Position numbers and translations under genes: made by a program. Shown here in pieces: positions 35,965 to 44,346 of a DNA stretch of 47,817 nt (position 1 is its first letter; each line of letters opens with the position of its first letter). The DNA lies in contig CATJSX010000141.1 in NCBI GenBank assembly GCA_949743265.1, forward strand, positions 1 through 47,817, given 5' to 3'. A model generated the notes under the pieces. It ran no database searches, had not been told where the DNA came from, and saw only the letters and a list, made by a program, of their open reading frames with translations. Source of the stretch: an uncultured Peptococcaceae bacterium (GTDB lineage: Bacteria > Bacillota > Peptococcia > Peptococcales > Peptococcaceae).

Positions 35965-36488
35965 AAGCTGTAGCTTTGATTGGCTTTATGGCAGCAGGCA
36001 AAAGCGCTGTGGGACGAGAATTAGCGCAGCGTTTGCAGAAAAATTTTGTTGATTTGGACGAAGCCATTGCACAATCGGCACAAATGACCATTGGTGAAAT
36101 TTTTGAACGTTATGGAGAAAATTATTTCCGTCAAGAAGAGCAGCGAGCGCTAGAACATTTTGCGGTGCAAAAGGATATTGTATTGGCAACCGGTGGCGGC
36201 GCTGTTCTTAATGAAAAAAATCGCGCAATTTTGAACGAGCGGTTTTTTGTGGTTTCACTTTCTGCCACGCCAGATATGATTTGGCAGCGTGTGCAAAAAG
36301 ATGGCGCTACTCGTCCGCTTTTAGTGGGCTATGATGATCCTTTAGCGAGAATCAAAACTTTGCTTAAAGAACGGGCGCCTTTTTATGAAAAAGCTGATCT
36401 ATTTATTGATACGTCGCAAAAAACAGTAGCTGAAATTGTGGAAATGATCGTCAATGTTTGGAGGAATGATGATGCTTATTACTGTTGA
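35961..36488 (+). CDS. aroK: Shikimate kinase
   Basis: ATP-dependent 3-phosphorylation of shikimate. 175 residues: P-loop GFMAAGKSAVGRELA near residues 8-22, DLDEAIAQSAQMTIGEIF (Asp and shikimate-binding), FRQEEQRALEHF (Arg), GGGAVLNEKNR and the lid RPLLVGYDDPLARI. Start ATG 35961 overlaps the aroC stop by 4 bases. Its last 17 bases contain the start of aroB. Confidence 0.95.
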   Translation: MKAVALIGFMAAGKSAVGRELAQRLQKNFVDLDEAIAQSAQMTIGEIFERYGENYFRQEEQRALEHFAVQKDIVLATGGGAVLNEKNRAILNERFFVVSLSATPDMIWQRVQKDGATRPLLVGYDDPLARIKTLLKERAPFYEKADLFIDTSQKTVAEIVEMIVNVWRNDDAYYC

Positions 36489-37557
36489 TTTAGGTGAACG
36501 CAGTTATCCTATTGAAATTGAGCAGCAGATTTTGCCTCAAATTGGCGTTCGCTTGAGCGAGTTGACCAAAGGCAGACAAGCAGCAGTTATTACCGATGAT
36601 CATGTTGGTTCCCTTTATGGTCAAATAGTGCTGGATAGCTTGGCAAAAGCAGGATTTGAAACGTTTTGCTACACCATCAAAGCTGGTGAAGAAAGCAAGA
36701 CGTTTGCTATGAGTGAAACGATATTGAGTCAATTATTGCAGCATCAGTTTCACCGTGATTGCACAATCATTGCTTTAGGCGGCGGTGTTGTGGGCGATCT
36801 GGCGGGTTTTTGCGCTAGTATTTATCAGCGAGGCGTTAATTTTATTCAAATTCCAACCTCGCTATTGGCACAAGTAGATAGCAGCGTCGGCGGCAAAGTG
36901 GCAGTTAATCATGCGCTGGGCAAGAATATGATAGGATCTTTTTATCAGCCTAAAGCAGTCTGGATTGATCTGGATACGCTATCTACTTTACCGGAGCGTC
37001 ATTGGCGCAATGGTATGGCGGAAGTGATTAAATACGGTATGATTGTCGATAGAGATTTTTTTGCTTTTTTAAAGGAACATAGTGCAGCAATTAACTGTCG
37101 TGAAAAAACAGCAGTGACAGAAATGATTGCGCGTTGCTGTCAATTAAAAGCACAGGTCGTTGCCAAAGACGAACAAGAACGAGGGCTGCGAGCAAAATTG
37201 AATTTTGGTCATACTTTCGGTCATGGTTTAGAAATTGCCAGTCATTTTGACTATTTACATGGGGAAGCAATAGCTATTGGCATGGTTTTGGCGTCGTTAT
37301 TTGCTTGTGAACAAAAAATGTGTACACAGGCAGTCATTGATGAGCTGCGAACGCTGCTGCAAAATTTCCATTTGCCGGTTGCTATGGAAAAAGCGTTATC
37401 TTTGGATGATGTTTTAGCAGGAATGGCCTTGGATAAAAAAGTCACCCAAGGCAGCTGGGTCTTGATTTTGCCGCAAGCGGTTGGTCAAGTTGAAATTGTC
37501 AATGGCATCACTCAAGATAAAGTCAGAAATTTTTTGGAGAGTAAGGTGAAATCATGA
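36472..37557 (+). CDS. aroB: 3-dehydroquinate synthase
   Basis: NAD- and metal-dependent cyclisation of DAHP to 3-dehydroquinate. 361 residues with DDHVGSLYG, GGGVVGDLAGFCASIYQRG (NAD site), PTSLLAQVDSSVGGKVAVNH, and the metal ligands in LNFGHTFGHGLE and LHGEAIAIGM. Of four in-frame ATG codons the one at 36472 is 7 bases from GGAGG; the earlier ones (36454, 36466, 36469) are too close or lie before it. It starts 17 bases inside aroK and overlaps aroH by 4 bases. Confidence 0.95.
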   Translation: MLITVDLGERSYPIEIEQQILPQIGVRLSELTKGRQAAVITDDHVGSLYGQIVLDSLAKAGFETFCYTIKAGEESKTFAMSETILSQLLQHQFHRDCTIIALGGGVVGDLAGFCASIYQRGVNFIQIPTSLLAQVDSSVGGKVAVNHALGKNMIGSFYQPKAVWIDLDTLSTLPERHWRNGMAEVIKYGMIVDRDFFAFLKEHSAAINCREKTAVTEMIARCCQLKAQVVAKDEQERGLRAKLNFGHTFGHGLEIASHFDYLHGEAIAIGMVLASLFACEQKMCTQAVIDELRTLLQNFHLPVAMEKALSLDDVLAGMALDKKVTQGSWVLILPQAVGQVEIVNGITQDKVRNFLESKVKS

Positions 37558-37907
37558 TGAAAGCCATTCGCGGCGCGATAACAATCACTGAAAATACAGC
37601 AGAAAGCATTAGAGAGGGGACTGTCGAATTATTGAACGCTATTATGATTGCTAACGATTTGGTTGCAGAGGAAATAGTGCAGGTAATTTTTTCGGCAACA
37701 AAGGATTTGGATGCCGCTTATCCAGCCAAATTTGCTCGGGAACTTGGTTGGGATAATGTACCGTTATTTTGCGTGCAGGAAATGAATGTGGTCAATTCTT
37801 TGGCGATGTGTTTGCGAGTGCTCATTACAGTAGAAAATCATAAAGAAGTAAAACATATTTATTTAAAAGGAGCACAGTCACTACGTCCTGATTTAGTACA
37901 AAATTAG
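37554..37907 (+). CDS. aroH: Chorismate mutase, AroH type
   Basis: Rearranges chorismate to prephenate, committing it to Phe/Tyr. 117 residues of the monofunctional Bacillus-type trimer: IRGAITITENTAESIREGTV (Arg), IVQVIFSATKDLDAAYPAKF (Thr, Lys), VPLFCVQEMNV (Cys), SLAMCLRVLI (Arg) and IYLKGAQSLRPDL. It is unrelated in fold to the AroQ mutases of enteric bacteria. Start ATG 37554 overlaps aroB. No prephenate dehydrogenase or dehydratase follows within the window. Confidence 0.95.
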   Translation: MMKAIRGAITITENTAESIREGTVELLNAIMIANDLVAEEIVQVIFSATKDLDAAYPAKFARELGWDNVPLFCVQEMNVVNSLAMCLRVLITVENHKEVKHIYLKGAQSLRPDLVQN

Positions 37908-37976
37908 ATATAACAACAGTAATTTCGTATTGATGGTGAGGGACATTAATCTAAGTAATAGAGAGGAGTTTTTATC

Positions 37977-38414
37977 ATGAACTATGAACAATTACGCGCT
38001 GAAAAGATGAAAGCGCTGAAAGAAAAGGATACGGTAAAAAATGGCGTAATTACTATGCTTTTATCCGGTATGACGTATATGAAAAAAGAAGTCGGTCGTG
38101 AGCTGACCGATGACGAATGTTTACAAGTCATTCAAAAAGAATTGAAGCAAGTTCGAGAATCCTTGGAAATGGCAAAAGGTCGTGAAGATACCGTTAAAGA
38201 ATTGTCACAACAAATTGCGATTTTAGAAAGTTATTTGCCGGCACAAATGAGCGCTGAAGAAGTAGCGGAAAAAGTAAAAAATATTATCGTGGAATTGGGC
38301 GTGGAAATGGTCAGCAAAAATAAAGGCGTCATTATGAAAAATGTTATGGCGCAGTTAAAAGGCAAAGCCGACGGTAAGATGATTGGTCAAGTGGTAGACG
38401 ATTTGCTTAATTGA
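37977..38414 (+). CDS. GatB/YqeY-domain protein
   Basis: 145 residues, wholly the YqeY domain: MNYEQLRAEKMKALKEKD, then KELKQVRESLEMAKGRED, ILESYLPAQMSAEEV and KGVIMKNVMAQLKGKADGKM. The same domain forms the tail of GatB, which binds tRNA in the amidotransferase; the free protein has no settled role. ATG 37977 follows AGAGGAG. It lies 69 bases after aroH and may be read from the same transcript. Confidence 0.9.
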   Translation: MNYEQLRAEKMKALKEKDTVKNGVITMLLSGMTYMKKEVGRELTDDECLQVIQKELKQVRESLEMAKGREDTVKELSQQIAILESYLPAQMSAEEVAEKVKNIIVELGVEMVSKNKGVIMKNVMAQLKGKADGKMIGQVVDDLLN

Positions 38415-38577
38415 TCAATCAGTTAAAATAAATTGGCGATAAAGGCGTTTTTCCTATACAAAGCTAAACGCAAGAAAAATATTGTATGTATTATAAGTTA
38501 GCGCTAGAATTTTTATATCGTTTAATGATACTCTGGCTTTAGCGCAATAGGTTCGCGTATTTTTCTAAGGTAAAATC

Positions 38578-38606
38578 TTGACGTCGCTGATTGAATATTA
38601 TATGAT
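38578..38606 (+). promoter_or_regulatory. Promoter of the 29-aa peptide gene
   Basis: TTGACG (38578-38583), 17-base spacer, TATGAT (38601-38606); one mismatch in each hexamer. It lies 66 bases before the peptide start. Confidence 0.65.
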
Positions 38607-38672
38607 AAAATTGATATTAAAAATAAATTCATTGTTTTTCAGCCAAGAGATCAAATGATAGTGAGGGATAAG

Positions 38673-38762
38673 ATGAAAAAAATGATTATGGTCGTTACAG
38701 CGATCGCCGCTATCGTCGGCATCACGATTACAGCAGTGTGTTTGCCAGCAGATCGATTTTGA
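38673..38762 (+). CDS. 29-residue single-helix membrane peptide
   Basis: ATG 38673 follows GTGAGGGATAAG, a good ribosome site 6-7 bases upstream. The product starts MKKM, has an uninterrupted hydrophobic stretch IMVVTAIAAIVGITITAVCL (residues 5-24) and ends PADRF at TGA 38760-38762. It has its own promoter upstream and a perfect terminator 3 bases after the stop, so this is a complete transcription unit of about 200 bases. It resembles small membrane-inserted peptides (regulatory or stress peptides, or type I toxin-like), but has no antisense partner that I can see. One Cys sits at the end of the helix. Confidence 0.65.
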   Translation: MKKMIMVVTAIAAIVGITITAVCLPADRF

Positions 38763-38764
38763 CA

Positions 38765-38806
38765 CAAAAACCAGCAGAAGCAATTAAATGCTCTGCTGGT
38801 TTTTTG
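38765..38806 (+). terminator. Terminator of the 29-aa peptide unit
   Basis: AAAAACCAGCAGA and TCTGCTGGTTTTT (38766-38778 and 38792-38804) form a perfect 13-bp stem with a 13-base loop and a T-run. Confidence 0.88.
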
Positions 38807-39191
38807 TATTTAAGTCAGATTTATTTTGCTTACTTAGCAAAATAACAATCATTTATTTACGTTAATGTTACCAACAGACTCTATACTTCATCTTGTCAGT
38901 TGATACAACGGGCTGAAGGTTTCTTACCAAAATTTCAGCGCTTAATAGACAAAAATAATCGTTAAACGAACAGATTAGAGTAATGATTTGAAGCAAGGCA
39001 AAAATCGTTCCCGATATTATTCGTGTATATAACATTTGCTCCATATTTTTTCAAGAGGCTCTGCGGTGTTTTCTTTTATTGATAGCGACCTTATATATCA
39101 GATGATGGTTGCAGTCAGCAGAAACTATTTTTGTTTCGTTTTAACGAATTATTTTCAAAGCGATTATATGATTTGAATGGAGGATGTACTC
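38807..39191. other. Intergenic region before the epimerase gene
   Basis: 385 bases without a supportable gene. The only clear structure is the inverted repeat at 38821-38845. A TATGAT near 39166-39171 could be the -10 of the epimerase gene but has no convincing -35. Confidence 0.4.
38821..38845. repeat. Perfect 10-bp inverted repeat
   Basis: TTATTTTGCT (38821-38830) and AGCAAAATAA (38836-38845) around TACTT. No T-run follows on either strand, so it is more likely a protein-binding site or RNA hairpin than a terminator. Confidence 0.5.
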
Positions 39192-40205
39192 ATGGAAAAT
39201 ACTATTTATTTAGTTACAGGAGCCGCTGGATTCTTGGGTAGTACAATTTGTCGACAATTAGCTGCACAACAAAAAAATATTAGAGCTTTTGTATTGCCTA
39301 ATGATAAAGCGGCCAAATTTTTGCCTAAAGAAGTTGAAATCGTCGAAGGGGATCTTTGTGATCCGAAAAGTTTGGAGAAATTTTTTGACGTTCCTAAGGC
39401 AATGAAAAAAATTGTGCTGCATATTGCCAGCATCGTTACGGTTAATCCGTCATTTAACCAAAAAGTAATGGACGTCAATGTCAATGGTACGCAAAATATT
39501 ATTGATTTTTGCTTAAAAGATAAAGCTAACACTCGCTTGGTTTATTGCAGCAGCACAGGGGCTATTCCAGAATTAAAAAAAGGGCAGCCTATTAGGGAAA
39601 TATCTCATTTTGATGCTGCCGTGCTTCAAGATTGCTACAGTCAATCTAAAGCCTTGGCAACACAAGCTGTACTAGATGCTGTACATAATGCTGATTTGGA
39701 CGCTTGCGTCGTTCATCCCAGTGGTATTTTGGGACCGGAAGATTTTTCCATCAGTGAAACGACAAAAACAGTCATTGAAATTATTCAGGGCAAAATGCCT
39801 GCCGGCATAGACGGCACTTTTAATCTATGTGATGTTCGTGATTTAGCGCAAGGTATTATTTCGGCTGCGCATAAAGGCAAAGCGGGAAATTGCTATATTT
39901 TAGGAAATGACGAAATCTCATTCAAAAAATTTGCCGATGTTCTGGCAAAGGAAAGCGGTTGTAAACCTATCAAAGTGTTTTTGCCCATTAAGATAGCCTA
40001 CATTATGGCAGGAATGATGGAAAAAAGTGCTAAACGAAAAGGACAAACGCCAATGATGACAAAGTTTTCTGTGTACAATTTAGCACGCAATAATGTTTTT
40101 GATTCCAGCAAAGCCAAAAGAGAGCTGGATTATACAACGCGTTCCTATGAAGAAACCATTCGTGATGAAGTTAAATGGCTAAAAAAAGAGGGTATTATCA
40201 GTTAG
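39192..40205 (+). CDS. NAD-dependent epimerase/dehydratase (extended SDR)
   Basis: 337 residues with the extended short-chain dehydrogenase fold: Rossmann GAAGFLGSTICRQLA near residues 9-23, a DLCDPKSL acidic turn, IASIVTVNP, NVNGTQNIIDFC, catalytic YSQSKALATQA (Tyr-x3-Lys near 151-155) and HPSGILGPED. It resembles 3-beta-HSD/dihydroflavonol-4-reductase-like proteins more than UDP-sugar epimerases. Start ATG 39192 lies 7 bases after GGAGGA; the ATG at 39177 precedes that site. It is followed after 125 bases by a membrane protein gene. Confidence 0.88.
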   Translation: MENTIYLVTGAAGFLGSTICRQLAAQQKNIRAFVLPNDKAAKFLPKEVEIVEGDLCDPKSLEKFFDVPKAMKKIVLHIASIVTVNPSFNQKVMDVNVNGTQNIIDFCLKDKANTRLVYCSSTGAIPELKKGQPIREISHFDAAVLQDCYSQSKALATQAVLDAVHNADLDACVVHPSGILGPEDFSISETTKTVIEIIQGKMPAGIDGTFNLCDVRDLAQGIISAAHKGKAGNCYILGNDEISFKKFADVLAKESGCKPIKVFLPIKIAYIMAGMMEKSAKRKGQTPMMTKFSVYNLARNNVFDSSKAKRELDYTTRSYEETIRDEVKWLKKEGIIS

Positions 40206-40329
40206 AATGGGTTAAAAAAATATAAACAGAGAAAATACGATTCACTATGATAGCTGATAGTTCGCTTTTTATTATTTATTCAATCTATCAAGCTAAACAG
40301 TATGTTTTTATTCGGAAAGGATGATTATC

Positions 40330-40950
40330 ATGATAAATTTAATGATTAAACAAATGAAAAGTATGCGTTTTAATTGGCTGCCTTGTGTCATGTTAGTTTT
40401 ATTGACGATCAGAACTTTTATTTCTGGCAATTCGATTTTGTTGGCAGGATTGTGCATTGTTTATCTGCCTTATTTCACACAAATTAAAGCACTGCAACAT
40501 CTTGATGAAAACATCGCCAAAGAGAAAACCATTTTCAGTTGGTATATATTGTACCTATTGATAATTGCACTGGGATTTTTGTACATCAAAGGCATTTCCT
40601 ATTTGGGGTGGCGTTTTTATGATGGCTATGTAGTGAACCCTTTAGCCCATGAAATGTTTTTGTTGGCATACTTATGCGATTTAGCGTTTATTAGTATTTT
40701 ATTGCCATTGATTCATGAACTAAGCAGAATTCAACTGATGGTTACAGGTGCTGTATTAGCCAACATAGCTATTGCTGTGATGTCTTTAAGTCATCAGCTT
40801 TTGCTTTTGAGTAATGGCTTTGTTCTACATGACCAGTGGGGACTGTATTTTTTGGGAGCTATTATGCCGATATTTTCTTTGGGCATGGTTTTGGTTTCTG
40901 CTAAAAAAGAGAAGCAAGCGATGAACAACGCCAAAATTGTTGAGGATTGA
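40330..40950 (+). CDS. Integral membrane protein, hypothetical
   Basis: 206 residues with about six membrane helices and a basic C-terminal tail (SAKKEKQAM). It has the length and helix number of an ABC-2-type permease subunit, with HELSR in the middle, but no ATPase gene is next to it. Start is ATG 40330, with AAAGGA 8 bases upstream; the ATG at 40321 touches that site. It is followed by the two-component pair behind its own promoter. Function unknown. Confidence 0.7.
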   Translation: MINLMIKQMKSMRFNWLPCVMLVLLTIRTFISGNSILLAGLCIVYLPYFTQIKALQHLDENIAKEKTIFSWYILYLLIIALGFLYIKGISYLGWRFYDGYVVNPLAHEMFLLAYLCDLAFISILLPLIHELSRIQLMVTGAVLANIAIAVMSLSHQLLLLSNGFVLHDQWGLYFLGAIMPIFSLGMVLVSAKKEKQAMNNAKIVED

Positions 40951-40957
40951 ACTGGTC

Positions 40958-40987
40958 TTGACAAAAAATAAAAAGCGTTTTTATAAT
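40958..40987 (+). promoter_or_regulatory. Consensus promoter of the two-component pair
   Basis: TTGACA (40958-40963), 18-base spacer, TATAAT (40982-40987); both hexamers are perfect, and the start codon is 20 bases further. Confidence 0.85.
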
Positions 40988-41006
40988 AGTTCGGGAGGTG
41001 TTGTCG

Positions 41007-41699
41007 ATGGCAGTAATTTTGGTTGTAGAAGACGATCCATCAGCCCAACTGTTGACAAAAGTTAAACTAAAAAATCACTTCACAGTGGTTTGCGCTAATG
41101 ACGGCGAAGAAGCGCTAACCATTATGGAACAACAACGTGTTGACTTAATCGTCGCTGATATTATGATGCCAAACATGAACGGGTATCAGTTAGTTCAGTC
41201 ATTAAGGGAAGTCAAAGAAGAAGTACCCATTATTTTGGTAACAGCTCGGGCAGATTTTGAAGATAAACGACGCGGTTTCGCGTTGGGAGCTGATGATTAT
41301 ATGGTCAAACCCATCAATTATGAGGAATTACTTTGGCGAATAGAAGCTCTTTTACGTCGTGCCAAAATTGCTAGCGAGCAGCGCATTGTTATTGGTGAGA
41401 GTATTTTGGACGCCAAAAGTTATCAGATGATCCATAATGGAAAAGATATGGCTTTGTCCAAAAAAGAGTTTGAACTGTTATACAAATTACTTTCTTATCC
41501 TAACGTGATTTTGACCAAAAATCAGTTATTGGAAGAAGTTTGGGGTTATGATTCTGACAGCGATGAAAATACTATCAAAACTCACATCAACCGACTGCGT
41601 AATAAATTAAAAAATGTTGATGATTTTGCCATTATTACAGCTAAAGGACTGGGCTACAAAGCAGAGGTGAGCAAAGACAATGGCTGTCCGTCACACTAG
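41007..41699 (+). CDS. OmpR-family response regulator
   Basis: 230 residues. Receiver domain with acidic pair VVEDDPSAQ near residues 7-10, phosphoacceptor Asp near 51 in VADIMMPNM, Thr/Ala switch VTARAD and Lys near 101 in VKPINYEE. The C-terminal winged helix (LSKKEFELLYKLLSYPNVIL, EVWGYDSDSDENTIKTHINRLR) binds DNA. Start ATG 41007 follows GGGAGGTG; the upstream GTG overlaps that site. It overlaps the kinase gene by 20 bases. Target unknown. Confidence 0.94.
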   Translation: MAVILVVEDDPSAQLLTKVKLKNHFTVVCANDGEEALTIMEQQRVDLIVADIMMPNMNGYQLVQSLREVKEEVPIILVTARADFEDKRRGFALGADDYMVKPINYEELLWRIEALLRRAKIASEQRIVIGESILDAKSYQMIHNGKDMALSKKEFELLYKLLSYPNVILTKNQLLEEVWGYDSDSDENTIKTHINRLRNKLKNVDDFAIITAKGLGYKAEVSKDNGCPSH

Positions 41700-42771
41700 A
41701 AGGCTTGAAAAAATGTATCGTAAGCGTTTGCTAACGGAGTATCGTTTAGGGGATCGAATGTCTTTCTATTTTTCGGTAGTTTTTGTGGTCAAAGTGCTAA
41801 GCGTGTCTGCAATTTGCGCTTTCGTGCTGCTCATAGCTCATTGGATAAGCGGCTTTGGCGGAAAATATTATCTGCTTTATGCGTTAGCTGCTATTCCTAT
41901 CACTAATGCGCTTGTTGGCATTGGCGCATGGGTTTTTGGCGGACAGTGGTATAAACGACAGACTATGTTGGTTGATAGTATCAATCGTGTCGCCAGTGGT
42001 GATTTATCGGTTGTTCTTGATCCTGAGCAAGCTGGCGTTTGGCGTAATGTTTACCAAAATTTTAACGTGATGGTCTCTGGATTAAAAAGCAACCAGCTTT
42101 TTAATGAACGGTTTATCAATAATTTTTCTCACGAATTGAAAACGCCTATTGCTTCTATTCGCGGTTTTGCCGACGTGCTATTAACTGAAGAAATAACCAA
42201 TGAAGAACGCCGCATGTATTTAGAAATTATTGCTGCTGAATCAGCGCGGTTAGCAGATTTATCTCATAACGTTCTCTTACTTTCCAAAATTGATGCACAA
42301 AATTTTATTCCAGTAAAAGCGTTTTTTGAGCTTGATGAACAAATTAAAAACAGTATTATCCTGCTTTCTGCTTCGTGGGAAAAGAAAAATATCAGTTTTT
42401 CGGCAGAACTAGCGCCAGCGCGTTATTGGGGAAATGAAGAATTACTGCATCAAGTATGGCTTAATTTATTGACCAACGCTATAAAATTCACGCCAGTTGG
42501 AGGCAATATTGACGTAAAGTTGACCTTGAACGACGATTGGATAACTATCCTTATAACAGATACAGGAATCGGTATGAGTGAAGAAATGACAAAGCATATT
42601 TTTGAGCCATACTATCAAGGAAATTCTGCCAAAACAACAGAAGGCAGTGGCTTAGGGTTAGCCATTGTTGCGCAAATTATAGAATTGCACCAAGGCAGCA
42701 TCACCGTAAAAAGCACAGAAAATGTCGGCAGCACATTTCAAATATTATTACCATTAAAAAAGCAAGTTTAA
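41680..42771 (+). CDS. Sensor histidine kinase
   Basis: 363 residues. Two membrane helices (about 30-55 and 65-88) with a very short extracytoplasmic loop, then a HAMP-like linker (SINRVASGDLSVVL), the HisKA H-box NNFSHELKTPIASIRG with His near 151, and HATPase motifs N (NLLTNAIKF), G1 (DTGIGMS) and G2 (GSGLGLAIV). The tiny outside loop suggests that it senses within the membrane or through a partner. Cotranscribed with the regulator; ATG lies inside its end, behind GAGGTGAGC. Confidence 0.93.
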   Translation: MAVRHTRRLEKMYRKRLLTEYRLGDRMSFYFSVVFVVKVLSVSAICAFVLLIAHWISGFGGKYYLLYALAAIPITNALVGIGAWVFGGQWYKRQTMLVDSINRVASGDLSVVLDPEQAGVWRNVYQNFNVMVSGLKSNQLFNERFINNFSHELKTPIASIRGFADVLLTEEITNEERRMYLEIIAAESARLADLSHNVLLLSKIDAQNFIPVKAFFELDEQIKNSIILLSASWEKKNISFSAELAPARYWGNEELLHQVWLNLLTNAIKFTPVGGNIDVKLTLNDDWITILITDTGIGMSEEMTKHIFEPYYQGNSAKTTEGSGLGLAIVAQIIELHQGSITVKSTENVGSTFQILLPLKKQV

Positions 42772-42787
42772 AATAAAGATATCAAAC

Positions 42788-42837
42788 GGCGCATGCCAAT
42801 TAGCGAAAAACTAATGGTATGCGCTGTTTTTATGAGT
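42788..42837 (+). terminator. Terminator after the histidine kinase
   Basis: GCGCATGCC plus ATTAG pairs with CTAAT plus GGTATGCGC (one bulged A, one G-T), loop CGAAAA, then TGTTTTT. Confidence 0.8.
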
Positions 42838-42911
42838 AAAAAATTGAAATAGTGGCAGCGGTCACTTATTGGGTGAAAAGTTGCTCTATTAAAACGATAG
42901 AAGATAATTAT

Positions 42912-42940
42912 TTGTCCATCTTGATAGTGAGAGATACAAT
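42912..42940 (+). promoter_or_regulatory. Candidate promoter of the gtr cassette
   Basis: TTGTCC (42912-42917), 17-base spacer, TACAAT (42935-42940), 75 bases before gtrB. Confidence 0.5.
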
Positions 42941-43014
42941 AGTAACAAAATGGAAAATAGCACTATTGTCTTTCGCTATTGGTATTGGATGCAAAAAAGG
43001 AGGTATTGATCATT

Positions 43015-43920
43015 ATGTTATCTGTAGTAATTCCTGCTTATAATGAAGCGGAAAATATTTCTGTAACAGCAATACGCATTGATACTGTGCTCAGCTTTGC
43101 TACTATTGATTATGAGTTGATTTTTGTTGACGATGGTTCTACTGATGAAACTTTTGCTACAATCACAACACTTAGCAATGATAAACAAGTGCGGGGATTG
43201 AAATTTAGCCGCAATTTTGGTAAAGAAGCGGCTGTTATGGCGGGATTGAATTGCGCTAAAGGCGATTGCTGCGCTGTGCTGGACTGCGATTTGCAGCATC
43301 CACCAGAAAAATTGGTAGAGATGTACCGTTTGTGGCAAGAAGGTGCTATGATTGTAGAAGGTATTAAAGTTGATCGCGGCAAAGAAGCCTTATGGTATCG
43401 ACTGTTGGCTAAATTATTTTATGGTATAATGAATTGTTTTGCAGGATTTGATTTGCAGCGTTCCTCAGATTACAAACTTTTGGATCGCAAAGTAGTCGAT
43501 ATTTTGTGTCATTTACCAGAGAAAAAATTATTTTTTCGCGGCTTATCATCGTATTTTGGTTTTGCTAAAGCAGAAGTTTTTTTTGAAGTAGCGCCTCGTT
43601 ATGCTGGAAAAAGCAAATGGAATTTGTTGGGGCTATGGCGATATGCCATCAACAATATTACTGCTTTTTCTGCACTGCCTTTGCAAATAGTAACTTGTAC
43701 GGGCGTTTTTATGTTTATTATTTTTGTAGTTTTGGGTATACAAACGCTGTACAACTATATAACTGGTCAATCAATAGAGGGATTTACCACGGTAATTTTG
43801 CTCTTATTATTTATTGGCAGTACTTTGGCTATTGGATTAGGCGTAATTGGTCATTATATAGCGCGCATTTATGATGAGGTAAAGGGACGGCCAGTATATA
43901 TCGTTGAACAGGAGGTTTAA
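43015..43920 (+). CDS. gtrB: GtrB-type polyprenyl-phosphate glycosyltransferase (GT2)
   Basis: 301 residues. A cytoplasmic GT-A domain begins VVIPAYNEAENI and has FVDDGSTDE, FSRNFGKEAAVMAG and DCDLQHPPEKL (the Dx D-type metal site). Two C-terminal membrane helices (about 225-250 and 260-285) follow. This is the DPM1/GtrB pattern: sugar from a nucleotide donor is put on undecaprenyl phosphate. Start ATG 43015, 10 bases after AAGGAGGT; the frame to 42979 includes that site and is rejected. It stops 1 base before the GtrA start. Confidence 0.92.
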   Translation: MLSVVIPAYNEAENISVTAIRIDTVLSFATIDYELIFVDDGSTDETFATITTLSNDKQVRGLKFSRNFGKEAAVMAGLNCAKGDCCAVLDCDLQHPPEKLVEMYRLWQEGAMIVEGIKVDRGKEALWYRLLAKLFYGIMNCFAGFDLQRSSDYKLLDRKVVDILCHLPEKKLFFRGLSSYFGFAKAEVFFEVAPRYAGKSKWNLLGLWRYAINNITAFSALPLQIVTCTGVFMFIIFVVLGIQTLYNYITGQSIEGFTTVILLLLFIGSTLAIGLGVIGHYIARIYDEVKGRPVYIVEQEV

Positions 43921-43921
43921 T

Positions 43922-44344
43922 GTGTTAAAAAAACTATTGGAAATCGAAATTATACGATTTATTTTGGTGGGATTGTTTAACACTTTTATGGGCGTTGTGA
44001 CCATGTTTGCTTTTTATCATTGGCTTCATTTGGGGTATTGGGGAGCTAGTGGACTATCTTATTTTGTGTGTAGCATCATCTCTTTTTTTCTCAACCGGTC
44101 TTTTACTTTCAGAAGCGACGCCCATTGGTTTCAAGCTGCTTGTAAATTTGCTGCTAATATTGCCGTCTGTTACTTTGCGGCTTATCTGGTCGCCAAGCCG
44201 GCAGTAGTGGCGGTATTAAGCGCCTTAAAATGGCAAATAGAAGCGACGATTACCGAGCAAGTAGCTATGTTGGTAGGCATGGTATTTTTTACAGCATTCA
44301 ATTATTTGGGACAAAAACAGCTGGTTTTTAGAAAGGAAGCGTGA
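43922..44344 (+). CDS. gtrA: GtrA-family flippase-like membrane protein
   Basis: 140 residues with four membrane helices and the family texts EIIRFILVGLFNTFMGVVTM and SFFLNRSFTFR. GtrA proteins are thought to flip polyprenyl-phosphate-glucose across the membrane. It starts with GTG 43922 behind AGGAGG (6 bases), placed inside the gtrB stop region, so translation is coupled. It overlaps the next gene's frame by a few bases. Confidence 0.9.
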   Translation: MLKKLLEIEIIRFILVGLFNTFMGVVTMFAFYHWLHLGYWGASGLSYFVCSIISFFLNRSFTFRSDAHWFQAACKFAANIAVCYFAAYLVAKPAVVAVLSALKWQIEATITEQVAMLVGMVFFTAFNYLGQKQLVFRKEA

Positions 44345-44346
44345 GC

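Noticed and set aside
42852-43043. 63-codon frame ahead of gtrB
   Set aside because: No start signal, and it overlaps the gtrB promoter and ribosome site.
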